DNA of 64,000 bases, taken from NCBI GenBank assembly GCA_951812315.1, contig CATOSA010000032.1, positions 124,001-188,000 on the forward strand. Reading direction: 5' to 3'. Origin of the DNA: an uncultured Burkholderiales bacterium. Lineage in GTDB: Bacteria; Pseudomonadota; Gammaproteobacteria; Burkholderiales; Eutrophovitaceae. Below the pieces are notes generated by a model. That model searched no databases and was not told where the DNA came from. It was given only the letters and a program-made list of their open reading frames with translations. The position numbers and the translations under genes were made by a program. Shown piece by piece: positions 17,683 to 26,561 of the stretch (position 1 is the first letter of the stretch; every line of letters begins with the position of its first letter).

Positions 17683-18414
17683 ATGAATAGCTTCAAGTCC
17701 AATTTATCCTTCGACGGGTTATTGAAAGCAGGACTGGATACGCCATCCACCATTATTATGGATGCATGGCTTAACCGCTTCCATTGCGGTGATACGTTGG
17801 GCTTGATGGGACAAATGCCCGCGCAATCTGTTGATCTGGTCATTACCTCTCCTCCCTACAACCTGAAGCATTCATCGGGGAACGGGATGAAAAATGGTAA
17901 TGGCGGCAAGTGGCCCAAGGCGCGCTTGATGAAAGGTTACGAAGGGCATGACGATTGTATGCCGCATGGCGATTATGTTGCCTGGCAGCGGGATTGCCTG
18001 ACAGCCATGATGCGTCTGATAAAACCCGCGGGAGCGATATCCTACAACCACAAATGGCGCGTACAGCGAGGCTTGTTACAGGATAGAGCGGATATTCTGG
18101 AAGGCTTCCCCGTGAAGCAAATCATCATTTGGCAGCGCAAAGGCGGTATCAACTTCAACCCGGGTTATTTTCTGCCAACCTGCGAAGTTATTTATCTCAT
18201 CACGAAGCCGGATTTCAGGCTCGCTCCGAAAGCCAATGCAGTGGGGGATGTTTGGGATATCCCCCGGGAATCCAGCAACCCCCACCCCGCGCCCTTCCCT
18301 GTGGCGCTTGCTCAACGCTGCATCGGATCGACAGTCGCGAGGATTATCCTTGATCCATTCATGGGTTCGGGCACAACCGCAATTGCAGCCGAGGCAGAAG
18401 GGCGCGAACATTGA
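17683..18414 (+). CDS. Site-specific DNA methyltransferase (N4-C/N6-A, beta-type order), 3' truncated
   Basis: 243 residues. The catalytic motif DLVITSPPYNLKHSS (motif IV, SPPY) comes first, followed by the target-recognition part (GFPVKQIIIWQRKGGINFNP), then the SAM-binding motif DPFMGSGTTAIAAEAEG near the C-terminus. That order is the beta class; SPPY suggests N4-cytosine or N6-adenine methylation. Relatives continue another 20-40 residues after the FMGSGTT motif, whereas this one ends at GREH 19 bases before the acyl-CoA dehydrogenase stop on the other strand, so the 3' end seems clipped. No restriction enzyme gene is present in this insert, making it an orphan. Transcribed against the liu operon, divergent from the HTH-LiuC frame. 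Confidence 0.8.
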   Translation: MNSFKSNLSFDGLLKAGLDTPSTIIMDAWLNRFHCGDTLGLMGQMPAQSVDLVITSPPYNLKHSSGNGMKNGNGGKWPKARLMKGYEGHDDCMPHGDYVAWQRDCLTAMMRLIKPAGAISYNHKWRVQRGLLQDRADILEGFPVKQIIIWQRKGGINFNPGYFLPTCEVIYLITKPDFRLAPKANAVGDVWDIPRESSNPHPAPFPVALAQRCIGSTVARIILDPFMGSGTTAIAAEAEGREH

Positions 18415-18432
18415 ATCTAGTGAAAAAATCAG

Positions 18433-19587
18433 TCAGTCAAATTGGAGTCGTTTGGCAACTTCTTCGAGCATGACCTCGGTAGCACCGCCACCGATGTTTA
18501 GTACGCGTGCATCGCGCACCAGCCGCTCGATTGGCGATTCACGCATGTAACCCATACCGCCGTGAAACTGCTGGCAGGTGTACATCACTTCGTTTACAAG
18601 CTCACCGGTCAATGCCTTGAGCATGGAAACTTCACGCACACAATCGCGCTGTTGCGACACCAGCCAGGCGCAGTGATACAGAAACGCACGCGCTGACTGC
18701 GTTTTGGCGTCGAGCATTGCGAGACGCTGCCGGATGACCTGCTTGTCGAACAACACGGAGCCGAATGCCTTGCGCTGTTTTACCCAGTCGCCAGTCAACC
18801 GCAAAGCGGTGCGCGCATGACCGACGGCCATCGCACTGAGGGCTATGCGTTCTATCTGGAAATTTTTCATGACAGCATAGAAGCCGCCGTTTTCCTCGCC
18901 GAGCATATTTTCTGCCGGAACCCGGCAGCCCTCGAATACCAGTTCCGCGGTGTCAGACGAATTCCATCCCTGTTTCTTGAGCGCGCGCCCGACCCGAAAA
19001 CCCGGTGTTCCTTTCTCGACGAGAAAGATAGATATTCCGCGCGAACCCTTGGCGCCCGGATCCGTTTTCGCGGCGACAAAAACCAGATCCCCGTGCACAC
19101 CGTTGGTAATGAACATTTTGGTGCCGTCAATCACCCAGTGATCCCCGTCACGCCTGGCGCGGGTACGAATGCCTGCGACGTCTGATCCGGCGTCCGGTTC
19201 AGAAATGGCAACCGCGGTTACAAGGTCGCCGGCGATGATACGCGGCAGATATTTCTCCAGCTGGGCAGGCGAACCGGCGTTCACCAGATGCGGCGACGCC
19301 ATATCGGTATGCACGAGCACAGTGACAATAAATCCGCCGAATGTCGACAGCGACAGCGCTTCCTGGAACACAACCGAAGTCACGATGTCGGCGCCGGCAC
19401 CCCCATATTCCGGCGAATAACGCATGCCAAGCCAGCCGAGGCTACCCATTTTGCGCAGCACATCACGCGGCGTGTAACCGTCTTCTTCCCATTGCTCGCC
19501 AACCGGCTCGACTTCACGTTCGATAAAGCGCGCAATTTGGGCGCGCAGAGTCTCGTGCTCGGGTGTCGTATAAATCGTGTCGTGCAT
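18433..19587 (-). CDS. Acyl-CoA dehydrogenase (liu operon)
   Basis: 384 residues with the three-part acyl-CoA dehydrogenase fold: N-terminal helical domain (GWLGMRYSPEYGGAGADIVT), beta domain with VAISEPDAGSDVAGIRTRAR and GTKMFITNGVHGDLVFVAAK (FAD binding), and C-terminal helices with HGGMGYMRESPIERLVRDAR VLNIGGG. Located between liuB and liuC. Since LiuA (isovaleryl-CoA dehydrogenase) is encoded separately, this paralogue probably handles another short or branched acyl-CoA. Its own upstream neighbour liuB is now separated from it by a DUF4160-DUF2442 insert. Confidence 0.9.
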   Translation of the reverse strand: MHDTIYTTPEHETLRAQIARFIEREVEPVGEQWEEDGYTPRDVLRKMGSLGWLGMRYSPEYGGAGADIVTSVVFQEALSLSTFGGFIVTVLVHTDMASPHLVNAGSPAQLEKYLPRIIAGDLVTAVAISEPDAGSDVAGIRTRARRDGDHWVIDGTKMFITNGVHGDLVFVAAKTDPGAKGSRGISIFLVEKGTPGFRVGRALKKQGWNSSDTAELVFEGCRVPAENMLGEENGGFYAVMKNFQIERIALSAMAVGHARTALRLTGDWVKQRKAFGSVLFDKQVIRQRLAMLDAKTQSARAFLYHCAWLVSQQRDCVREVSMLKALTGELVNEVMYTCQQFHGGMGYMRESPIERLVRDARVLNIGGGATEVMLEEVAKRLQFD

Positions 19588-19615
19588 GGTGTGTTCTATT
19601 TCGTCCTCATCGCGC

Positions 19616-19720
19616 CTACATCCTGAACACGCCGAAACGCGTTTTGCGAACAGGCGAATTCAACGTCGCGGAAATGTCCAAGCCCAGCACTATGCGCGCA
19701 TCAGCGGGATCGATCACGCC
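19616..19720. repeat. Displaced copy of the liuB 3' end (105 bp)
   Basis: On the minus strand it reads [34 protein letters not shown] and TAG, i.e. the last 34 codons of liuB without the rest of the gene. It aligns without gaps to 20287-20391, with 10 mismatches in 105 bases. The two copies bracket the DUF4160-DUF2442 pair. Confidence 0.92.
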
Positions 19721-19768
19721 GCGTTGAGCGTTGCTTTGGGCTTGCGGACTCCATCCCGGAGCTGCTCG

Positions 19769-20029
19769 TCAAACAGCAACGGTTATGCGTTCGCGAAGGA
19801 ACTCGGGCGCGAAGTCCGCACCGTTAGGCCATGTGAGCGTATGGTAAGCAACTGAAAAACGCTTGAACTGTTCAATGTCCCGAAGCGGACCAAAAATGGG
19901 TCCCTCGAGTTCGGAACGGAGATCCACTTCTCCATTCGTGCCATCACTGAATTTCAGGTGTATCACGTAGTCCCGCACGTAATCCGCCTCAAGAATGTGA
20001 AGAAACATAGCGTCACTCCAATGGATCAA
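19769..20029 (-). CDS. DUF2442 protein
   Basis: 86 residues. It contains DYVIHLKFSDGTNGEVDLRS and the end part DIEQFKRFSVAYHTLTWPNG followed by ADFAPEFLRERI, the standard DUF2442 motif (helical/beta small DNA-binding-like protein). DUF2442 is generally paired with DUF4160, as here, and the pair behaves like a toxin-antitoxin-type module in genome context, although function is unproven. It overlaps the DUF4160 gene by 17 bases. Its 3' end is followed within 50 bases by the displaced liuB tail. Confidence 0.88.
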   Translation of the reverse strand: MIHWSDAMFLHILEADYVRDYVIHLKFSDGTNGEVDLRSELEGPIFGPLRDIEQFKRFSVAYHTLTWPNGADFAPEFLRERITVAV

Positions 20030-20279
20030 TTGATTTCAAGGGCTGCTTACTTTGCGCAAGGCTCCAATCTGTAGCGAGTTCTTCCTTATGCAAAGAGTAC
20101 CACTCCAATACCAAATTCAAAGCACGGCGCGGAAACTTGCCTGTCATCACACCGGACTCGATCTCGACTGTAATTTCAAACTCAGCGTACGCAGCGTACG
20201 CAGCGTGAAAATGCGGCGGCGCATGATCCTTGTAGTACATGTAAATGACGATCCCGAGAAAGCGACAAAGCTCTGGCAT
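20013..20279 (-). CDS. DUF4160 protein
   Basis: 88 residues with the hallmark YMYYKDHAPPHFHAAYAAYA then EFEITVEIESGVMTGKFPRR and LVLEWYSLHKEEL. DUF4160 proteins form two-gene cassettes with DUF2442. A 9-bp tandem duplication at 20183-20209 (CAGCGTACG twice, then CAGCGTGAA) inserts extra AY residues right after the PPHFHA motif. It begins 8 bases after the functional liuB stop, so the module is now part of the liu operon. Confidence 0.88.
   Translation of the reverse strand: MPELCRFLGIVIYMYYKDHAPPHFHAAYAAYAEFEITVEIESGVMTGKFPRRALNLVLEWYSLHKEELATDWSLAQSKQPLKSIDPLE
20183..20209. repeat. 9-bp tandem repeat inside DUF4160 gene
   Basis: CAGCGTACG CAGCGTACG CAGCGTGAA, adding Ala-Tyr residues (AAYAAYAEF) after the PPHFH motif without breaking the frame. 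Confidence 0.8.
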
Positions 20280-20286
20280 GGCCTGG

Positions 20287-20391
20287 TCACATCCTGAAAA
20301 CGCCGAAACGCGTTTTGCGAACAGGCGAATTCAACGTCGCGGAAATGCCCAGGCCCAGTACCATGCGCGTATCGGCAGGATCGATCACGCC
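20287..20391. repeat. In-frame copy of the duplicated liuB 3' end
   Basis: Partner of 19616-19720. It ends in TGA rather than TAG and encodes [20 protein letters not shown]. The ungapped alignment and conserved reading frame show a target-type duplication around a 566-base insert. Confidence 0.92.
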
Positions 20392-21894
20392 GTCGTCCCA
20401 TATGCGGGCTGACGCATAGTATGGATGGCCCTGTGTCTCGTATTGTTCAAGCAGCGGCGCCTTGAACGCAGTTTCTTCTTCATCGCTCCAGCTTTCGCCG
20501 GATTTTTCGATTGCGCCGCGCTTGACTGTGGCCAGCACGCTGGCAGCCTGTTCGCCGCCCATCACCGATATTCGCGCGTTCGGCCACATCCACAAAAAAC
20601 GCGGCGAATACGCGCGTCCACACATACCGTAATTACCGGCACCGAAACTACCGCCGATGATGACGGTAAATTTCGGTACTTGCGCACACGCTACTGCGGT
20701 GACCATTTTGGCACCGTCCTTTGCGATACCACTGGATTCGTATTTCTGGCCGACCATGAATCCGGTGATGTTTTGCAAAAATACCAATGGAATGCCGCGT
20801 TGCGCGCACAATTCGATGAAATGCGTGGCCTTCAGGGAAGATTCGGAGAACAGAATGCCGTTATTGGCAACAATACCGACCGGATACCCGAATATGTGCG
20901 CAAAGCCGGTCACCACCGTCGTGCCATACAAGGGTTTGAACTCGTCCAATTCGCTGCCGTCGACAATCCGCGCGATGACTTCCCTGACGTCGTACGGTTT
21001 GCGCGTGTCAACGGGAATGACGCCGGGCAACTCCTCTGCCGCGTAAACTGGTTCTCGCGATTCCTGCAGGTCGAGCGAGACCTGTTTGCGGATATTCAGA
21101 TGTCCAACCGCACGGCGAACCATTTCAAGGGCGTGCGCGTCGTTCAGCGCGTAGTGGTCGGCAACGCCGGACGTGCGCGCATGAACGTCGGCGCCACCGA
21201 GGTCCTCCGCGCTGACCACTTCGCCGATCGCCGCTTTAACCAATGGCGGACCACCGAGAAAAATCGTCCCCTGGTTCTTGACGATGATCGCTTCGTCAGC
21301 CATGGCCGGGACGTAGGCACCGCCCGCAGTGCATGAACCCATCACGCAAGCGATCTGCGGGATGCCTGCCGCCGACATGTTCGCCTGGTTGTAGAAAATG
21401 CGACCGAAGTGTTCGCGATCGGCGAATACGTCGTCCTGGTTGGGGAGGTTAGCGCCGCCGGAATCGACGAGGTAGATGCACGGCATGTGGTTTTGCCAGG
21501 CGATTTCCTGCGCGCGCAAATGTTTCTTCACCGTCACCGGATAATAGGTGCCGCCTTTTACGGTTGCATCGTTGGCGACGATTACGCACTCGCGGCCCGA
21601 CACCCGGCCGATGCCGGTGATGATTCCGGCGGACGGCACCTGACCGCCGTACATGTCCCACGCGGCGAGCTGGGACAGTTCCAGGAACGGTGATCCGACG
21701 TCGAGCAGCTTGCGCACGCGCTCGCGTGGCAATAGTTTGCCGCGCGAGGTGTGTTTCGCACGTGACGCTTCACCGCCACCCTGGGAAATCTTGTCAGCTT
21801 TTTCACGCAGGTCCGCGACCATTGCGCTTAACGCCTCAGCGTTGGCCTTGAATTCCGCCGAGCGCGGATTGAGCTTGCTGTGGATGGCCGGCAT
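20287..21894 (-). CDS. liuB: Methylcrotonyl-CoA carboxylase, carboxyltransferase beta subunit
   Basis: 535 residues, standard for the beta subunit. Key segments: [42 protein letters not shown] (acyl-CoA binding), [20 protein letters not shown] (oxyanion hole glycines), and [20 protein letters not shown] in the C-terminal half. It transfers the carboxyl group from biotin-LiuD to 3-methylcrotonyl-CoA. It begins one base after the rhodanese stop. Its last 34 codons occur twice in the region; the copy in frame with the gene (20287-20391) is the one used. Confidence 0.94.
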   Translation of the reverse strand: MPAIHSKLNPRSAEFKANAEALSAMVADLREKADKISQGGGEASRAKHTSRGKLLPRERVRKLLDVGSPFLELSQLAAWDMYGGQVPSAGIITGIGRVSGRECVIVANDATVKGGTYYPVTVKKHLRAQEIAWQNHMPCIYLVDSGGANLPNQDDVFADREHFGRIFYNQANMSAAGIPQIACVMGSCTAGGAYVPAMADEAIIVKNQGTIFLGGPPLVKAAIGEVVSAEDLGGADVHARTSGVADHYALNDAHALEMVRRAVGHLNIRKQVSLDLQESREPVYAAEELPGVIPVDTRKPYDVREVIARIVDGSELDEFKPLYGTTVVTGFAHIFGYPVGIVANNGILFSESSLKATHFIELCAQRGIPLVFLQNITGFMVGQKYESSGIAKDGAKMVTAVACAQVPKFTVIIGGSFGAGNYGMCGRAYSPRFLWMWPNARISVMGGEQAASVLATVKRGAIEKSGESWSDEEETAFKAPLLEQYETQGHPYYASARIWDDGVIDPADTRMVLGLGISATLNSPVRKTRFGVFRM

Positions 21895-22317
21895 TCAGTT
21901 TTTACTTTTTACCTTGGTGTTTCTCGCCGGTTTCTCACCGACAGGACCACCTGCCTTCTTCCAGCCGCTAAAGCCGCCTTCAATATGAGCAACGGGCTCG
22001 AGACCCATTTCCTGCACTGTCCGCGTTGCCAGCGCCGAGCGCCAGGCAGATGCGCAATAGAAGTAGAACTCTTTTTCGCTGCCGAAAACTTCCTTGTAGT
22101 ACGGACTATCGGGGTCTACCCAGAATTCGAGCATGCCGCGCGGCGCATGCAAGGCGCCCGGGATCATGCCTTCGCGTTCCAGTTCACGCACATCGCGCAA
22201 ATCAACGAACACCACGCCCGGATCATTGTGGCGTTCAATTGCATCCGCAACGGGAATCGTGCGAACAACTGACTGCGCATCCGCAACCAGTTGCTTGCAA
22301 CTTTTCTTCAGAGCCAT
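21895..22317 (-). CDS. Rhodanese-like sulfurtransferase
   Basis: About 140 residues from the ATG at 22315-22317; the ORF track adds 37 upstream residues that overlap the preceding gene and look spurious. It has VVFVDLRDVRELEREGMIPG, ALHAPRGMLEFWVDPDSPYY and the active-site loop FYCASAWRSALA with the catalytic Cys. Single-domain rhodanese proteins transfer sulfane sulfur, and their role in leucine-degradation operons is unknown though the association is common. It starts 10 bases after the HCCA isomerase stop and ends next to liuB. Confidence 0.85.
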   Translation of the reverse strand: MALKKSCKQLVADAQSVVRTIPVADAIERHNDPGVVFVDLRDVRELEREGMIPGALHAPRGMLEFWVDPDSPYYKEVFGSEKEFYFYCASAWRSALATRTVQEMGLEPVAHIEGGFSGWKKAGGPVGEKPARNTKVKSKN

Positions 22318-22327
22318 TTTCGTCCTT

Positions 22328-22930
22328 TCAAAATCCGCCGGTTTTGAGCCATTTGTCGACTTGTTCGAGCCGGTCCGAACCCCAGAATGGCTCCCCGTCG
22401 ACGATGATGAATGGTGAGCCAAATACACCGCGTTCTATCGCAGCTTCGGTTTCGGTATGCGCCCGCTTCCTGATTTCGGGTGCCTGCGTCGCGGCGAGCA
22501 GGGCGTCACGATCGACGCCGACAGACGCTACGACGTCTGCAGCAACTTCCGGGTCGGATATATCCCGGTCTTCAACAAAGAAGGCGTGATACAAAACCAT
22601 GATCGCCGGAACTTTCTTGTTGGGCTTGTTCGATTCAAGCCAGTAAATCATGCGCACCGGGGCCTGGCTCGCAATCGGCAGCTTGCCCAGCACTTTGAAC
22701 GGAATCTTCCAAAGCCGTGATGCCCGTTCCATATCGTTACGGGCGTAGTCTCCCTTGAGCGGCGTCAGCGGCAATGCTTTGGCCCCTGTGATCTTGAATG
22801 CCAGCCCGAGCAAGATCGGCCGCCACGCGATTTCGCGGCCATGCCGCTCGGCAATAGCGGGCAGACGCGTCGCCGCGAAATAACCAAAGGGCGAGGAAAA
22901 ATCGAAATAAAAGTCGATCGGGTCCAGCAT
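22328..22930 (-). CDS. 2-hydroxychromene-2-carboxylate isomerase / GST-kappa-like DsbA fold
   Basis: 200 residues: DFYFDFSSPFGYFAATRLPA at the N-terminus is the thioredoxin-fold start of the HCCA isomerase/kappa GST family (Ser instead of a CxxC motif), and VFGSPFIIVDGEPFWGSDRL near the C-terminus is the conserved cis-Pro loop and glutathione-contact region. Family members isomerise aromatic catabolites with glutathione as cofactor. Within the liu operon the substrate is not evident. Confidence 0.88.
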   Translation of the reverse strand: MLDPIDFYFDFSSPFGYFAATRLPAIAERHGREIAWRPILLGLAFKITGAKALPLTPLKGDYARNDMERASRLWKIPFKVLGKLPIASQAPVRMIYWLESNKPNKKVPAIMVLYHAFFVEDRDISDPEVAADVVASVGVDRDALLAATQAPEIRKRAHTETEAAIERGVFGSPFIIVDGEPFWGSDRLEQVDKWLKTGGF

Positions 22931-22981
22931 TCTTTACTCAATACATGTACTCGATATTGACTGCACTCATTATTCGACGGA

Positions 22982-23377
22982 TCAACGATCCGCGCCGCGC
23001 ACCAGTGCGGTTACTTCAATCTCGATTTTTGTTGCCGGATCGACGAGTTCACAAATGACCGCGGTCGCCGCCGGCCGAATCTCTCCGAAATACTCTCCAA
23101 ATATCGGTGCGACTTTTTCAAACTGCTCGTGCCCGGTCAGGTAATAGTGAACACGGACGACATCCGCCAAGGTCGTGCCTGCTTCGGCAAGCGCCTGCTG
23201 AAGGTTACTGAAAACCTGTCGTGTTTGTACTTCCAGATCTGGCGAGATCGTCATGTTCGAGTAGTCGTAGCCGGTTGTTCCGGAAACGAATATCCACTCG
23301 CCATCAACTACCACGCGACTGTAACCGGCAACTTGTTCGAAGCTCGAACCCGATGAAATCAGTCTTCTGTCACTCAC
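22982..23377 (-). CDS. RidA/YjgF family protein
   Basis: 131 residues. Contains YSRVVVDGEWIFVSGTTGYD, VFSNLQQALAEAGTTLADVV and the conserved R.A..A.ICELV. end (IRPAATAVICELVDPATKIE). RidA proteins deaminate reactive enamine/imine intermediates from PLP enzymes. The catalytic Arg of the family corresponds to the R of IRPAAT. In this operon it may clear 2-imino acids formed from branched-chain amino acids. Confidence 0.88.
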   Translation of the reverse strand: MSDRRLISSGSSFEQVAGYSRVVVDGEWIFVSGTTGYDYSNMTISPDLEVQTRQVFSNLQQALAEAGTTLADVVRVHYYLTGHEQFEKVAPIFGEYFGEIRPAATAVICELVDPATKIEIEVTALVRGADR

Positions 23378-23459
23378 ATACGCACCTGTCTATTTGCCCT
23401 ATATACGGTCTCGAAAACCTCCAAGGGACTGGATTGTTCAGCGCCTGAATCATTTCAGC

Positions 23460-24644
23460 CTAGACCATTTCAATTGCCATCGCCGTAGCTTCGCCACCGC
23501 CGATGCACAGTGAGGCGACACCGCGGCTGACGCCATTCTTTCGCAACGCACCGATCAAGGTCACCAGAATCCGCGCGCCGGATGCACCAACAGGATGGCC
23601 AAGCGCGCAGGCGCCGCCGTGAACGTTGACTTTCTCGTGCGCAAGATTGTGTTCTTTCATTGCGGCCATTGTCACAACTGCAAACGCCTCGTTGACTTCG
23701 AACAGGTCAACTTTGTCAGCTGACCAACCGGTCTTGTCAAACAACTTGCGAATCGCGCCGACCGGCGCCGTCGTAAATAGCCCGGGTTCTTGCGCATGGG
23801 TGCAATGGCCAATCACGCGCGCCAACGGCTTCACGCCAAGTTTGTCGGCAACCGATTGACGCATCATGACCAGTGACGCGGCTCCGTCAGAGATGGAGCT
23901 CGAATTCGCGGCCGTTACCGTGCCGTCCTTGCGAAACGCGGGTTTCAGTCGGGGAATCTTGTCAAAATTCGCCCTGAATGGTTGCTCATCTCTCTCGACG
24001 AAGCGCTCGTCCTTGCCTGCCTTGATCGCAATCGGCGTAGTTTCCCACGCAAAACTTCCGTCCTGGTTTGCGGTTTGGGCACGCTTGAGCGACGTAATCG
24101 AGAACTCGTCTTGCTCTTCGCGAGTGAACCCATGTTCGCCGGCACAATCCTCTGCGAACACACCCATCAACACGCCTTTATCGTAGGCATCCTCGAGGCC
24201 GTCGAGGAACATGTGATCCATGACTTGCTGGTGCCCCATGCGATATCCACTGCGCGCTTTTGGCAGAAGGTAGGGCGCATTGCTCATGCTTTCCATGCCG
24301 CCGGCGACCATGACGTCGTTTGTACCCGCTGCAAGAAGGTCATGCGCGAACATCGCCGCTTTCATTCCCGAGCCACACATCTTGTTGATCGTTGTGCAAC
24401 CAGTGCCAAGCGGCAAACCGGCGCCCAACGACGCTTGACGCGCCGGCGCCTGGCCCTGCCCGGCAGGCAATACACACCCCATGATGACCTCGTCGACCTT
24501 GCCGGGTTCGACACCAGCGCGCTCCACGGCAGCGCGAATTGCGCCCGCGCCTAACTCGGGGGCGGAAAAGCCCTTGAGTTCTCCCTGGAATCCGCCAATC
24601 GGGGTACGTGCAGCGGACACGATTACTACCGGATCATTTGCCAT
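23460..24644 (-). CDS. Acetyl-CoA C-acetyltransferase (thiolase)
   Basis: 394 residues, standard thiolase II length. The nucleophile lies in TTINKMCGSGMKAAMFAHDL (Cys90), the second block is VNVHGGACALGHPVGASGAR with the catalytic His, and the C-terminal Cys block is VASLCIGGGEATAMAIEMV. It can thiolyse acetoacetyl-CoA from leucine degradation or condense two acetyl-CoA for PHB. The gene start overlaps the aceK 3' end by 11 bases. Confidence 0.93.
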   Translation of the reverse strand: MANDPVVIVSAARTPIGGFQGELKGFSAPELGAGAIRAAVERAGVEPGKVDEVIMGCVLPAGQGQAPARQASLGAGLPLGTGCTTINKMCGSGMKAAMFAHDLLAAGTNDVMVAGGMESMSNAPYLLPKARSGYRMGHQQVMDHMFLDGLEDAYDKGVLMGVFAEDCAGEHGFTREEQDEFSITSLKRAQTANQDGSFAWETTPIAIKAGKDERFVERDEQPFRANFDKIPRLKPAFRKDGTVTAANSSSISDGAASLVMMRQSVADKLGVKPLARVIGHCTHAQEPGLFTTAPVGAIRKLFDKTGWSADKVDLFEVNEAFAVVTMAAMKEHNLAHEKVNVHGGACALGHPVGASGARILVTLIGALRKNGVSRGVASLCIGGGEATAMAIEMV

Positions 24645-26451
24645 TGTTCAGTCCCTGTCTGGTTGCAGTTGTACCCGCGCCTGCCTTGTGCGCAGTATTA
24701 CGGGCTGAATTGTTTCGAAACCGGATCGCCTCCGGATACGGAAATACGTTCTCGACGGATCCCGATGCAATCCGCGACTTTGCCACGTTCCAGAATTCAG
24801 GATCAAGCAAGTCTGCGTGATGCTTGGTGAAGCTCGAACGGACCCGCTCACTGCCGAGAAGGAATGTGCTGAACTCCTCCGGAAACACGTCATTTGGTCC
24901 GACCGGATACCACGGCTCGGCAGACATCTCGTCCTCTGGTGTGCGCGGTTCGGGAATCTTGCGAAACTCACAATCCGTCATGTACGCAATCTCGTCGTAG
25001 TCATAGAACACGACACGACCATAGCGGGTGACGCCAAAGTTCTTGAACAGCATGTCACCCGGGAATATGTTGGCCGCCGCAAGTTGCTTGATCGCCAATC
25101 CATAGTCGTCGACAGCATGCGCCAGTTCCTGCGGTGCGGCTTTGTCGATGAACATGTTCAGCGGCACCATGCGGCGTTCGACATAAAGGTGGTGTATCAA
25201 CAGCGTATCGGAGGTTCCCTCGATTGCCGTCGGCGCCAGCGCACGCAACTCCTCGAGAAGTTCGGGAGCGAACCGGTCCAGCGGCAAGGCGACATCCTTG
25301 TATTCGAGTGTGTCTGCCATGCGCCCGACCCGGTCGTGCTGTTTGACCAGCAGATACTTTTCCTTGACCTGTTCCCTGGTAACTTCCTTGGGTGGTGCAA
25401 TCTCGTCCTTGATCACCTTGAACACATACGGATACGACGGCAGCGTGAATACCAGCATCACCAGACCGCGAATTCCCGGCGCGATGGAGAACTGATCGCT
25501 CGAATGCCGCAAATGTTGCAGGAAGTCGCGATAGAAAAGGGTTTTCCCGTGCTTTTGTAATCCAAGCATGGTGTAAAACTCAGCCGCCGGTTTTCGTGGC
25601 AACAGGCTGCCCAGAAAGCGCACATACTCTGAAGGCACTTCCATATCAACAAGGAAGTAGGCACGCGAGAACCCGAACAGGTTCGCTATTTCCGGTGTGC
25701 GCAACAGCACCGTGTCGAGATAAATCGAACCATCGTCATTGCGCAGAATCGGCACTGCAAATGGATAGACCGAATCGCCATTGATTATTTTTCCAATGAC
25801 ATAAGCGCCCTTGTTGCGAAAGAACAACGACGAAAGGACTTGGATCTGGTGGTTGGCCTCGAGACGAAGCGGCCTTGGCAGTTGTTCGCGCATCGCGCCG
25901 AGGAGCCAGCCCAGATCCCGGTCAAGATTTCTGAACGGATTGCGAAGCCCCAGATCACGCAATATCTGGTTTATCAACGTTCGCAAACCGAATTTCCGCG
26001 GGTAATAGCTGCGATAAGTCGGCGGGTCTGAATCAATGTGCTCGGTTGAAAGTGTCGGCCGAACAAAAATGAAATCGTTGTAGTAGTAGCTTCGATGGAG
26101 CATGCGGCAGCTCACCGAATTGAAAAACGTCTCGGCAAGCTCCGGCTGCTTGTGTTTGGCAAGCAAGCCGATGTAGTGCAGTTTCACCTGCTGCCAGATG
26201 GCATCGTCCTGCGAATCCATGTCAAATCGACGGCGCAGGTATTGTTCGCACTCGGCCACACGTTTATCGTAGTACGCGATCCGCTCGCGAGAGACTCGCT
26301 GAAATTCCTGCCAGTTGCCGGTTTCGAACAACGTCTTGGCGTAACGGCTGGTCTCGCGAAACAACCGGTAATGCCGGTTGAATCCGTCAAGCATTCCCTG
26401 CGCAATCAGATAGGCAAGGTCGGTTTGGGATTGAGTAGTAGTTGCAGTCAC
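24634..26451 (-). CDS. aceK: Isocitrate dehydrogenase kinase/phosphatase
   Basis: 605 residues, the length of AceK. Recognised by APGIRGLVMLVFTLPSYPYV FKVIKDEIAPPKEVTREQVK (ATP-binding region), the paired segments YRDFLQHLRHSSDQF and NIFPGDMLFKNFGVTRYGRV VFYDYDEI (kinase-like catalytic loop and DYD metal motif). AceK phosphorylates isocitrate dehydrogenase to divert isocitrate to the glyoxylate bypass. Placing it between liuA and thiolase makes sense because leucine breakdown yields only acetyl-CoA and acetoacetate. No aceA/aceB genes are in the window. Confidence 0.95.
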   Translation of the reverse strand: MTATTTQSQTDLAYLIAQGMLDGFNRHYRLFRETSRYAKTLFETGNWQEFQRVSRERIAYYDKRVAECEQYLRRRFDMDSQDDAIWQQVKLHYIGLLAKHKQPELAETFFNSVSCRMLHRSYYYNDFIFVRPTLSTEHIDSDPPTYRSYYPRKFGLRTLINQILRDLGLRNPFRNLDRDLGWLLGAMREQLPRPLRLEANHQIQVLSSLFFRNKGAYVIGKIINGDSVYPFAVPILRNDDGSIYLDTVLLRTPEIANLFGFSRAYFLVDMEVPSEYVRFLGSLLPRKPAAEFYTMLGLQKHGKTLFYRDFLQHLRHSSDQFSIAPGIRGLVMLVFTLPSYPYVFKVIKDEIAPPKEVTREQVKEKYLLVKQHDRVGRMADTLEYKDVALPLDRFAPELLEELRALAPTAIEGTSDTLLIHHLYVERRMVPLNMFIDKAAPQELAHAVDDYGLAIKQLAAANIFPGDMLFKNFGVTRYGRVVFYDYDEIAYMTDCEFRKIPEPRTPEDEMSAEPWYPVGPNDVFPEEFSTFLLGSERVRSSFTKHHADLLDPEFWNVAKSRIASGSVENVFPYPEAIRFRNNSARNTAHKAGAGTTATRQGLNNGK

Positions 26452-26561
26452 TTCAGATTGCGATCAGGACGCACGAATTTCGATCAGGACACATTGAGAT
26501 TTGCCGTCGGTCAAAGCACGGCGAAGGTTAGCCTGCACTGAATTGGCGCCTACACCGCGCA

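Noticed and set aside
19721-19800. Possible integron attC site beside the DUF2442 gene (GTTGAGC, CAGCAACGG/CGTTGCT inverted pieces)
   Set aside because: One GTTRRRY-like core is present, but no convincing partner core or paired inner boxes; the liuB duplication explains the boundary better.
20425-21336. 303-residue plus-strand ORF opposite liuB
   Set aside because: Antisense shadow of a highly conserved carboxyltransferase gene.
24817-25560. 247-residue plus-strand ORF opposite aceK
   Set aside because: Antisense shadow without recognisable domains.
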